DNA of 13,148 nucleotides, from assembly GCA_905236605.1 (NCBI GenBank), contig CAJORD010000045.1, positions 1-13,148 on the forward strand, given 5' to 3'. Position numbers and translations under genes: made by a program. Each line of letters opens with the position of its first letter. The stretch's first letter is position 1. Under the pieces are notes generated by a model. That model ran no database searches, had not been told where the DNA came from, and was given only the letters and a program-made list of their open reading frames with translations. Shown one piece after another: positions 6,658 through 13,148 of the stretch. Origin of the DNA: an uncultured Synergistales bacterium (lineage in GTDB: Bacteria > Synergistota > Synergistia > Synergistales > Aminobacteriaceae).

Positions 6658-7371
6658 ATGTTAATAAAATCTTTTAGTGAACACGGTTTTCATCATGCAG
6701 AAATGAATCAAGATAATCAAGACGCTGTGTATTATGGCAACAATAAAAATTTCACTGTAATATCTCTAGCTGATGGCGTATCTGAATGTCTTCAATCTCG
6801 TACAGGAGCTGAAATAGCGAGTCGTGCATCTACGAATTTACTTTTGAAACATGGAGATTTATTTATGGAGCTTGATAATCAAAAAATTGCTCAAATTGTG
6901 ATTTCGCATGTTTTATATGAACTTAGATATATAGCCGATCAAGAGTCAAAAAAAATTGAAGATTATTCAAGCACGCTAGCTTGTGTTCTACTGGATAAAA
7001 GAAGAAATAAAATCCTTTGCATGAATCTTGGAGATGCTATAATTCTTGCTTCAGATCCTGGAAATTGTAAAGTTTTGACAATGCCATACGATAGTTCAGA
7101 AGGTTGCTGTGTTACTACAACATACAATGCATATTTAGCAACTGTTGTAAATTTTTTTGATACATCTTCTATCGATTCGGTTGTAATATGTTCAGATGGA
7201 GCTTGGAAGCAAATGTTTCAGAAAAATAAGTTAAAATATGAAGTATTTGCTTTAATAGCAGCAAGTAAATATGACGTTTTAGAACAATTTTTGAGGCGAC
7301 AAAAATGTTTTGATGATTTTAGTTTTATATCGTTGGATATGAAACAATCAAGGAAGGGAAAAGCTGCGTGA
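6658..7371 (+). CDS. PP2C-type serine/threonine phosphatase
   Basis: The 237-residue protein carries the PP2C motif series in order: NQDA (residues 20-23), SLADGVSE with Asp39-Gly40, SSTLACVLLD (104-113), NLGDA with Gly125-Asp126, CSDGAW with Asp180, and DDFSFISLD with Asp219-Asp220. The aspartates that bind the two catalytic Mn/Mg ions are therefore all present, so it should be active. Length matches minimal bacterial PP2C phosphatases, and it is cytoplasmic. PP2C enzymes remove phosphate from Ser/Thr; the natural target here is probably the kinase encoded immediately downstream or a substrate they share. The stop codon overlaps the kinase start by 4 nt. An AAGGAG sequence lies 14 nt before ATG 6658, which is long; no better start is in frame, so translation may be modest or coupled to the gene before it. 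Confidence 0.9.
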   Translation: MLIKSFSEHGFHHAEMNQDNQDAVYYGNNKNFTVISLADGVSECLQSRTGAEIASRASTNLLLKHGDLFMELDNQKIAQIVISHVLYELRYIADQESKKIEDYSSTLACVLLDKRRNKILCMNLGDAIILASDPGNCKVLTMPYDSSEGCCVTTTYNAYLATVVNFFDTSSIDSVVICSDGAWKQMFQKNKLKYEVFALIAASKYDVLEQFLRRQKCFDDFSFISLDMKQSRKGKAA

Positions 7372-10300
7372 ATAAAAGAAAATATTTAAAAAATAAAATT
7401 CTTCTTTGTGCTGTAAGTGACGGAATTGTATTCAAGCGAACATTTACAATTACTAAAATGATCAACGATGAAGGGGCATTTTCTATCTGTTACGAAGCCT
7501 ATCACGAAAAAAGTGGAAGAGGAGTTTTGAAGGAATTTTACCCTAAAAATATCCTCGGCTTAGTTCGAGATAAAAAAGGTCAATTATTGTGTTCTTCAGA
7601 TTTCCATGAACTCAATAAAAATTTTACAGAATTAGAAAAAGAGTACATTCGGCCTTATGAAATGTTGCTTGCAGCTAAACAAAGTGATAGTAATCAAGAT
7701 ATATCAACATTTATACCAATTTTTGAAATTTATCACGGTTGCGATGAGTACGGAAACATAATAGGCACCACCTATATTTGGACGCCTACGCCTGAATTAG
7801 AAACTTTTGATGTAATTTGTAAAAAAATTCACGAATCGCCAACTTATAAGCCTGAACATAAGTTATTAACTGTATTGACGGCAATAGATTCTCTTACAAA
7901 ATGTATTTGCATACTTCATTCTATGGGGGTGATTCATCGCGATATTAAGCCTTCAAATTTTGGTTTTTTGAAACGCGGCGATCAGACATTAACTCAGACG
8001 TTATCACTATTTGACATAAATTCATTATGCTCTGTTTATGCAAATGATACAACCGCCATCGGTACAAAAGGATATATGGAACCTGAAGCAGGCTATGAAA
8101 CTGCTGATAACCAGACGGATATTTACTCAATCGGTGCAACATTATTTCGTGCGATTGTTGTATCTGATGAAATTGAAAAAAACGGTGGAAATTATAAAAC
8201 TGAGTATTATGATAGACTTAATGAATTTGTTGATAATTCTTTATTAATACAGGCGTCAGAAGCTAATTCACACCCTAGATTGAGAAATATTTTAACTACA
8301 ATGCTACGTAAGTGTCTGTGTGAAAGAACATATCGCTACACTAGGTGTGAAGAAATTATTTCGGATCTTAAAATAGCTCTGTTTTATGCGTTGCCATCTG
8401 AATTTACACAATTAAGACAAGATAATCAAAAATGGATTTTGGCAGATGTTGAAAAATTATTGGATACGCAAAAAGATAGAAATTCTTCACTTGCAATTCA
8501 ATATTATTTGTATAAAAATCCGCTTTATCAATCTTGTCCAGATTCAGATAGCATAAATGTTCTTATCGCTGGACTAGGTAAACATGGACAAAAATTTCTT
8601 GATATATGCCTTCAAAATGGCCAGATTCGCAACAAAAAATTGAATGTTGTAGTTGTATCTGATGATGTAACTTTTAAGGAAATTTATTTGTCTGAAAGGC
8701 CGGCATTACCAAATTTCTTTAATATAGATGGAGCTAATTCAGATGATGATAATTATGGGAATATTTCATTTGTAATAACCAAGCTTAACGAAAAAGATGG
8801 AGTTGATACAACTGCTTTAGAAAATATCATGTGTCAATATCATGATAAACAACCTCCGCATTATATTTTTGTTGCATTAGGTCAAGACGAATTGAATTAC
8901 AAAGTAGCTCAAACTTTCAAGACTTCAGCAGAAATTTTGGATATAAATTGTTTTATCAGCTACATTTGTGAAAATAATAAAATGCAACAAAAAGACTTAG
9001 GAATTTGCCCATTGTATATAAATAGAGATATAAAAAAATTGGCAATGTATCCTGAAATTGAACGAATGGCTTTCAATACTCATCTAGTTTGGGAAAAGAA
9101 TCTAAATATCGGCATTAGGAGCATAAAATCAGACTACAAGAAAAATTACAATCACGATTCTTGTATATCAAGTGTTTTTTCTTTGAAATATAAATTATTT
9201 AGTATGGGTATAAACCTCGACGTATTCAGTTTTGATGAGGCAGCTAAAATTTTCAAAGAGATGATTTTTAACAAGAAAAATCGTACACTCCGAAATGAGT
9301 TAATATGGATTGAGCATCGAAGATGGGTTACAGAGAAAATTTGTAGTGGTTGGCGAAGTTTACAAAATATAGAACGCTGCACCAGTTCTAGTGATACAAA
9401 AGATGAAAAGCAAAAACTTCATATATGTATCAGGAAAAGCAGGCCGGATCAAAAATTAGCCCATGAATATGCTGATCCTATAAAATGGGACACAATATCT
9501 AAATCCGAATTTGAAAAACTAGATGACCTTGATAGAGTCTCTGTAGAACTGCATTTAATGTTCATGAAGAAAGCTGCTTCAATTCAAGAAATACATAATC
9601 CACTTTCAAATAGTATTTTGATTGGAATTTCAACGCTAATTGATGATAATAAACAAGCTGTTATAGCGTTTGAAGAGTGGTTAGCTTGTATGAGAGATAT
9701 ACAAAATGGTGACATTTCCAAGGCTCCCTTGTATAAAAGTTTGAAAAATACTTTTTTGAAAATAACGGATAAATTCACTAGTGAACGCAAAATAGCTTTA
9801 GAAGAACAAATTAATGCATTAGAAACGATTTTCAGGCCAATATTAGCAAGCATGGAATATCGTAACTTCAAAAACGATGATACAGCCCTTGTTGATAATA
9901 TTCCATTTATACTCACTTATTCTGAAGAGGCATATTTAGTAATTCCATTTGCTTTTGGTGATAACACCTCTGTATTTGGAAATGTTTCAGCAGCTACAGT
10001 CGCCGGGCCATCAAATATTATTTACTTGTGCCTTATTGAAACAAACGAAGATTTTAACGCGCTTTGTGAGTATGTTCCATATGTCATTGAGTACATGGAA
10101 AAGAAAAATTTTAATGCAAACGTTGATGTTGTCTTACTTTATAAAAATACAAAAATTTTTGTGAATGATGAACTTAAAAAAAGTTTGCTTGAGATTGGGA
10201 AGGGAAAAATCAAACAGGTGAAAATTATCACTTTTTCTTATCCCGAGAGCATTTCTCAAAAATTGAAGTTGTATCTAAAACAAAGAGCAAAAAATAAACG

Positions 10301-11537
10301 CTTTTTCGCGCTCGAAAAAAATTCTACGGCCCTTTCTTATATGTTGCAAGGTAGCGGTTTATATAATTCGTTTGCAAATTACAGCTTCGATTCATACAAC
10401 ATTAAGTTTTATGATATTGATGGCTGTGATATGCTCGGATATATTACAAAAAGACCGTATATAACTGTTTCTGACATGGCTACATTCAGTCTTTCTTCAG
10501 GAGAGCGCAGTGTTCAACCTGAATTTTTCGAAGATTACAAAGAACTTTGGGCTAAATATTGCGAAAAGCCAGGATTTTGGAAACTTACGTGTGATATTTT
10601 GGCCGAGTATTCCGATAAAAATGACGTTATAGCCTCGTTTAGGCGGCCTCAACAACATGAAAAAAACGATGCTGCAAAAATATACACTTACATTCTTCCA
10701 TCTATGTGCAGAAAAACTGTATCTAAAATTATCGACTACTTGAAAACACAAGAAATTTTAGAAAAAGGAAGCTATGTTAGAAATTACACCGCTGATTCTT
10801 GCCAAGTCGTTATTTCTGATCGTTGTAATGCTATCGCTGAATATGATAGCCTGTTTGCAAATGTTTATGCCCTCATGCTCCCTGACGATATCAGGCTTTT
10901 TCTTGATACAAAACGTCATGAAGTCAAAGTAATTTTCAATGCTCTTGTTGTAAAAGATCTTCAAATTACGGGAAGTAGGTATGCTGAAATCCTTTCTTTA
11001 CTGAAGTTTTTCAAAAATAAGGGCTATATTCTTGATTTATGCGCGAATCAAAATCAAGATACAAAAATTAGCTTTACATACGCAACCGGCACAATTAAAA
11101 AACTTTTAACTACAGCAGGGAAAATTTTAGAAATTTACACATCACATAAAGTCAAAGAACTTGGAAAATTTGATGACGTTGCAAGCAGTTTTGAAGTAAA
11201 CTGGAAGGGCACTGAAGTAAAAAGTGAATTTGACTGTGTTCTCACAAAAGGATTCAGAACTTTATTTGTCGAATGCAAAGCACGTTCTGATATTTCACAA
11301 GAATTTTATTTTAAGTTGGCTGCATTAGCTCATCAATTCGGCATAAACGCAAAGGCTGTGCTAGTTGCTGACACTCAAGAAAAAAGTTTTCACGATAACG
11401 CGGCCTTCAATGCTATGCAACGAAAACGCGGCGATATGTTGGACGTTATTACAGTCTGGAAGCCTGATGAAATCAATAATATTGGACACACGCTTCTAAA
11501 AATTATCAATGGAACATATACGACTTCGGAGGAATAA
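7368..11537 (+). CDS. Ser/Thr kinase-Rossmann-RyR-Card1-like nuclease fusion
   Basis: This is a 1389-residue multidomain protein. Residues about 23-340 form an intact protein kinase: glycine loop NDEGAF (33-38), ATP lysine Lys55 (VLKEFYP), HRDIKPSN (190-197), metal Asp216 (FDIN in place of DFG), GTKGYMEPE (232-240) and Asp251. Residues about 395-560 look like a Rossmann/TrkA-N domain (VLIAGLGKHGQKFLD, GxGxxG at 402-407). Residues about 580-730 contain a RyR-like unit (IEHRRWVTEKICSGWR, 648-663). Residues about 845-1035 are a second Rossmann-like, CARF-like region, followed by a winged-helix-like segment (about 1055-1240). The C-terminus is a PD-(D/E)XK nuclease like DUF1887/Card1, with Glu1255, Asp1289 and Glu1302-x-Lys1304 (FVECKA). 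The canonical TGGTK loop of CARF domains is not evident. The start is GTG 7368, inside the phosphatase stop codon, with an AAGGAAGGGA site upstream. No membrane segment is seen. The kinase and nuclease calls are strong; RyR is good; Rossmann and CARF are moderate. Confidence 0.88.
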   Translation: MNKRKYLKNKILLCAVSDGIVFKRTFTITKMINDEGAFSICYEAYHEKSGRGVLKEFYPKNILGLVRDKKGQLLCSSDFHELNKNFTELEKEYIRPYEMLLAAKQSDSNQDISTFIPIFEIYHGCDEYGNIIGTTYIWTPTPELETFDVICKKIHESPTYKPEHKLLTVLTAIDSLTKCICILHSMGVIHRDIKPSNFGFLKRGDQTLTQTLSLFDINSLCSVYANDTTAIGTKGYMEPEAGYETADNQTDIYSIGATLFRAIVVSDEIEKNGGNYKTEYYDRLNEFVDNSLLIQASEANSHPRLRNILTTMLRKCLCERTYRYTRCEEIISDLKIALFYALPSEFTQLRQDNQKWILADVEKLLDTQKDRNSSLAIQYYLYKNPLYQSCPDSDSINVLIAGLGKHGQKFLDICLQNGQIRNKKLNVVVVSDDVTFKEIYLSERPALPNFFNIDGANSDDDNYGNISFVITKLNEKDGVDTTALENIMCQYHDKQPPHYIFVALGQDELNYKVAQTFKTSAEILDINCFISYICENNKMQQKDLGICPLYINRDIKKLAMYPEIERMAFNTHLVWEKNLNIGIRSIKSDYKKNYNHDSCISSVFSLKYKLFSMGINLDVFSFDEAAKIFKEMIFNKKNRTLRNELIWIEHRRWVTEKICSGWRSLQNIERCTSSSDTKDEKQKLHICIRKSRPDQKLAHEYADPIKWDTISKSEFEKLDDLDRVSVELHLMFMKKAASIQEIHNPLSNSILIGISTLIDDNKQAVIAFEEWLACMRDIQNGDISKAPLYKSLKNTFLKITDKFTSERKIALEEQINALETIFRPILASMEYRNFKNDDTALVDNIPFILTYSEEAYLVIPFAFGDNTSVFGNVSAATVAGPSNIIYLCLIETNEDFNALCEYVPYVIEYMEKKNFNANVDVVLLYKNTKIFVNDELKKSLLEIGKGKIKQVKIITFSYPESISQKLKLYLKQRAKNKRFFALEKNSTALSYMLQGSGLYNSFANYSFDSYNIKFYDIDGCDMLGYITKRPYITVSDMATFSLSSGERSVQPEFFEDYKELWAKYCEKPGFWKLTCDILAEYSDKNDVIASFRRPQQHEKNDAAKIYTYILPSMCRKTVSKIIDYLKTQEILEKGSYVRNYTADSCQVVISDRCNAIAEYDSLFANVYALMLPDDIRLFLDTKRHEVKVIFNALVVKDLQITGSRYAEILSLLKFFKNKGYILDLCANQNQDTKISFTYATGTIKKLLTTAGKILEIYTSHKVKELGKFDDVASSFEVNWKGTEVKSEFDCVLTKGFRTLFVECKARSDISQEFYFKLAALAHQFGINAKAVLVADTQEKSFHDNAAFNAMQRKRGDMLDVITVWKPDEINNIGHTLLKIINGTYTTSEE
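11528..11532 (+). promoter_or_regulatory. Ribosome binding site selecting a TTG start
   Basis: GGAGG inside the last codons of the nuclease-fusion gene lies 8 nt before TTG 11541, supporting TTG as the start of the small RyR protein. No in-frame ATG fits the domain. Confidence 0.7.
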
Positions 11538-11540
11538 AAA

Positions 11541-11816
11541 TTGTATACACCTAATCCAATTTGTACTGGCGATGTGGTTTTGCCCGAAGCATTGCTGAGC
11601 TTAACTGAAAAAATTGCGTCAAATGTTCATGATGTCTGGGCGATTGGTCGAATTTCTGAAGGCTGGACTTACGGCCCTGTCAGAAACAATGAAAAGAAAA
11701 TCACGCCTCTGCTTGTGCCTTATTCGGAATTGCCCGATAGTGAAAAAGAATACGACAGAAACACCGCGCTGGAAACTTTAAAATTAATTATTAAATTGGG
11801 ATATAAAATAGTGTAA
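11541..11816 (+). CDS. Stand-alone RyR domain protein
   Basis: The 91-residue protein is a single RyR (ryanodine receptor) domain almost from end to end: YTPNPICTGDVVLPEALL, then ASNVHDVWAIGRISEGWTYG (residues 27-46), LLVPYSELPDSEKEYDRNTA and a C-terminal helix (LETLKLIIKLGYKIV). The HDVWAIGRISEGW core with its two tryptophans is the family hallmark. RyR domains were first described as repeats in the eukaryotic ryanodine receptor; bacterial ones are often single domains or fused to Rossmann domains, and their ligand is unsettled. The gene starts 3 nt after the stop of the kinase-nuclease gene, which itself contains a diverged RyR-like unit. A competing or regulatory partner for that domain is a reasonable inference. 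The start is TTG 11541. The stop codon is only 9 bp from the tRNA gene, and no terminator fits between them. Confidence 0.88.
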   Translation: MYTPNPICTGDVVLPEALLSLTEKIASNVHDVWAIGRISEGWTYGPVRNNEKKITPLLVPYSELPDSEKEYDRNTALETLKLIIKLGYKIV

Positions 11817-11825
11817 GGTTATTTT

Positions 11826-11902
11826 TGGTGGGCCCACCTGGACTCGAACCAGGAACCTTCCGGTTATGAGCCGGTGGCTCTAACCACTTGAGCTATGGGC
11901 CC
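11826..11902 (-). tRNA. tRNA with CAU anticodon (Met or Ile2)
   Basis: Read on the minus strand, all cloverleaf parts are present: a perfect 7-bp acceptor stem (GGGCCCA with TGGGCCC), D-stem GCTC/GAGC, anticodon loop CTCATAA on a CCGG/CCGG stem, a T-arm CCTGG-TTCGAGT-CCAGG, discriminator A, and an encoded CCA end (11828-11826). The anticodon is CAU. It could therefore be elongator Met or the minor Ile tRNA whose C34 is changed to lysidine by TilS. The GG-CTCATAA-CC context resembles Bacillus-type Ile2, but this is not decisive. It is not an initiator, because G1-C72 is paired. The outermost anticodon-stem pair (27-43) would be A-A, a mismatch. Confidence 0.95.
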
Positions 11903-11915
11903 GTCAACTTTGAGA

Positions 11916-11944
11916 ATTTTACACGAGCCTTGATTTTACGTCAA
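11916..11944 (-). promoter_or_regulatory. Sigma-70-type promoter of the tRNA gene
   Basis: On the minus strand TTGACG (11944-11939) is followed after exactly 17 bp by TAAAAT (11921-11916). Transcription would start about 7 nt before the tRNA 5' end, which suits a tRNA gene with a very short leader. Confidence 0.8.
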
Positions 11945-11969
11945 GCATCAAATTTTTTGCAATCGTGGT

Positions 11970-11989
11970 GCGCCCGAACGGGAGGGCGC
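11970..11989. repeat. GC-rich inverted repeat between tRNA and ptsH
   Basis: GCGCCC (11970-11975) and GGGCGC (11984-11989) form a perfect 6-bp stem with an 8-nt loop. No T-tract follows on either strand, so it is not a standard terminator. It stands out as GC-rich within very AT-rich flanks. It lies just upstream of the tRNA -35 and upstream of the possible ptsH promoter, so it may be a protein binding site. Confidence 0.45.
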
Positions 11990-12039
11990 TATTATAATTA
12001 AAAATCTAACTTCTTTAACGCGAATTTTGAAATATATAT

Positions 12040-12045
12040 TATAAT
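12040..12045 (+). promoter_or_regulatory. Possible -10 element of the ptsH-ptsI operon
   Basis: TATAAT lies 79 nt before the ptsH start in a long AT-rich tract. No convincing -35 is found at 16-18 bp (the spot reads AACGCG). Another TATAAT at 11993-11998 is an equally uncertain alternative. Confidence 0.35.
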
Positions 12046-12060
12046 TTGTTCAACACTGCG

Positions 12061-12075
12061 CCATTATCTTAATGG
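12061..12075 (+). other. Small hairpin in the ptsH leader
   Basis: CCATTA (12061-12066) and TAATGG (12070-12075) form a 6-bp stem closed by a TCT triloop, about 50 nt before the ptsH start and just after the likely transcription start. No T-tract follows, so it is more likely a stabilising 5' structure than a terminator. Confidence 0.35.
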
Positions 12076-12124
12076 ACAATTTTCGTAAACTAAATCAAGA
12101 ACTTTAGAAAGGAAGCAGAAGACA

Positions 12125-12382
12125 ATGAAGGAATTTAAGTACGTCATCACCGACCCGGTAGGAATCCACGCTCGCCCCGCAGGTTTGCTCGTCAAAGAGG
12201 CAAAAAATTTCAAAAGCACCGCAACTTTCATCAAAGGCGACAAGAGCGCTAAAGCCACAGCCTTAATGAAGCTCATGGGAATGGGCATCGTTCAGGGTGA
12301 CGAAGTTACTGTCCGCGTTGAAGGCGAAGACGAAGAAGCCTGCGCCGCCGCCATTGAGAAATTCCTTAAGGAGAATTTTTAA
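12125..12382 (+). CDS. ptsH: Phosphocarrier protein HPr
   Basis: The 85-residue protein is a standard-length HPr. The catalytic histidine is His15 in VGIHARPAG; it receives phosphate from phospho-Enzyme I and passes it to EIIA subunits in the cytoplasmic PTS chain. The fold continues without gaps to the second signature, ATALMKLMGMGI (residues 44-55). Gap-free alignment with Bacillus HPr from memory puts Ala46 where Ser46 is normally phosphorylated by HPr kinase, so that catabolite-repression switch seems absent. The start is ATG 12125, about 10 nt after AAAGGAA. The stop overlaps the ptsI start by 1 nt (TAATG), so the two genes are translationally coupled. The codons are more GC-rich than those of the neighbouring kinase operon, as expected for a highly expressed core gene. 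Confidence 0.96.
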   Translation: MKEFKYVITDPVGIHARPAGLLVKEAKNFKSTATFIKGDKSAKATALMKLMGMGIVQGDEVTVRVEGEDEEACAAAIEKFLKENF

Positions 12383-13148
12383 TGCAAGTCGTTAAAGGCA
12401 CAAAAATCGTAAACGGGATCGCCATCGGCAAAATTAAAGTCTATAAAGCCCCCGTTTATGAAATTAACGAAGACCTCATCAACGACATAGCCGCCGAGAT
12501 AGAACGCTTTGAAGCCGCTCGCCTCAAAGTTCAGGAAGAGCAAAATGCGCTCTATGAAAAGGAAATGAAGGAAGGCCACAAAGACACCGCCGGAATTTTC
12601 GAGGCTCACGCTATGATGCTTGATGACGATGATTTAATCGACTCGTGCAAGGAAATCATGGGCGAAGGCCACACCGCTGAATTTGCTGTGCGGGACGGAT
12701 TTGAAGCTGCCGCAGAAATGTTCAGAAATATGGACGACGAATATTTCAAGGCTCGCAGCGCGGACGTTATCGACCTCAAAAACTCGATGCTTGATGTCTT
12801 ATTTGGAGCCGACACTGCGAACTTACAGGGCACTGAGCCCGCAATTCTTGTTGCAGAAGATTTAGCACCGTCTGAAACTGTAAAGCTTGATAAATCTTTG
12901 TTGCTCGGACTCGTAACTCGTCAGGGAAGTTCAAACAGCCACACCGCAATCTTAGCCCGCAGCATGAACTGGCCGACGTTGATTCAATGTCATGATGCCG
13001 CTGATGATTGGGACGGAAAATTTGCAATTCTCGACGGCTACAACTCCTGCATCTACATTGAGCCTGAACAGAACATCATCGACGAGCTTACGGCTAAGCA
13101 AAAAGAAGACAAAGCGAAAGAAGCCAAGCTTCAGGAGCTCAAAGGCAA
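12382..13148 (+). CDS. ptsI: PTS Enzyme I (phosphoenolpyruvate-protein phosphotransferase), partial
   Basis: The frame opens at ATG 12382, overlapping the ptsH stop, and is still open at the window end after 255 codons of an expected 570 or so. The visible part is the HPr-binding helical domain (about 25-145, with the AHAMMLDDDDLI segment of Enzyme I) and the swivelling phosphohistidine domain. The latter has the active-site motif GSSNSHTAILARSMNWPTLI with His187, which takes phosphate from PEP and hands it to HPr His15. The family usually reads GG-x-(T/C)-(S/C)-H at this site, so the GSSNSH form is a mild variant. AAGGAG (12368-12373) lies 8 nt before the start. The C-terminal PEP-binding barrel is outside the window. 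Confidence 0.95.
   Translation, partial: MQVVKGTKIVNGIAIGKIKVYKAPVYEINEDLINDIAAEIERFEAARLKVQEEQNALYEKEMKEGHKDTAGIFEAHAMMLDDDDLIDSCKEIMGEGHTAEFAVRDGFEAAAEMFRNMDDEYFKARSADVIDLKNSMLDVLFGADTANLQGTEPAILVAEDLAPSETVKLDKSLLLGLVTRQGSSNSHTAILARSMNWPTLIQCHDAADDWDGKFAILDGYNSCIYIEPEQNIIDELTAKQKEDKAKEAKLQELKG

Noticed and set aside
9584..9916. 110-codon antisense frame inside the kinase-nuclease gene
   Set aside because: It sits within a continuous 1389-codon gene and has no motif or ribosome site of its own.
11826..11902. attachment-site duplicate of the tRNA 3' end
   Set aside because: I looked for a second copy of the T-arm/acceptor sequence elsewhere in the window and did not find one.
12064..12288. 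Antisense open frame over ptsH
   Set aside because: It lies opposite a certain HPr gene and has no family resemblance or ribosome site; it is a codon-bias shadow. The antisense frames over ptsI (12379-13027) are rejected likewise.
1..13148. CRISPR array associated with the CARF gene
   Set aside because: No regularly spaced direct repeats were seen anywhere in the window.

Overview
The window is AT-rich bacterial chromosomal DNA, densely packed and mostly organised in short operons. Strong AGGAGG-type ribosome binding sites, several TTG starts, a PTS HPr/Enzyme I pair and an ACT-domain/DUF711 pair suggest an anaerobic, low-GC, Clostridia/Negativicutes- or Synergistota-like host. The sequence alone does not settle the phylum.

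Left part (1-4182), mostly housekeeping or accessory singletons. On the minus strand a TTG-started ACT-domain protein (1900-2169) is followed by its usual partner, a DUF711/PFL-like protein (538-1896), and then by an unrecognised gene that runs off the left edge (1-532). Divergent from these is an HD-domain phosphohydrolase (2276-3010). Its 3' end overlaps tail-to-tail with a CRISPR-associated CARF-type protein (2994-3791), which lies in a minus-strand pair behind a glyoxalase-like VOC protein (3811-4182). No CRISPR array or cas effector genes are present in the window.

Middle part (4208-11816), the notable region. A divergent promoter dyad drives a small double-helix-turn-helix, coiled-coil protein (4283-4786). 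Next comes a 57-bp operator-like inverted repeat centred on a consensus extended -10 promoter (4808-4864), and then a tight four-gene operon. It encodes (1) a 579-residue, apparently all-helical protein of unknown function, (2) a PP2C-type Ser/Thr phosphatase, (3) a 1389-residue multidomain protein with an intact Ser/Thr kinase domain, a Rossmann (TrkA-N-like) domain, a RyR-like domain, a CARF-like/winged-helix segment and a C-terminal PD-(D/E)XK nuclease domain resembling DUF1887/Card1, and (4) a 91-residue stand-alone RyR domain. The kinase/phosphatase pair, the possible ligand-sensing modules and the nuclease fit a regulated anti-phage or stress-response system. I infer that the phosphorylation state and/or a bound nucleotide-type ligand gates the nuclease. 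I do not recognise the complete arrangement as a named system.

Right part (11826-13148). The operon ends 9 bp from the 3' end of a minus-strand tRNA gene with a CAU anticodon, which has its own strong sigma-70-type promoter. After a short structured intergenic region comes the more GC-rich ptsH-ptsI operon (HPr, then Enzyme I cut by the window edge). This HPr keeps the catalytic His15 but has Ala at the regulatory Ser46 position.
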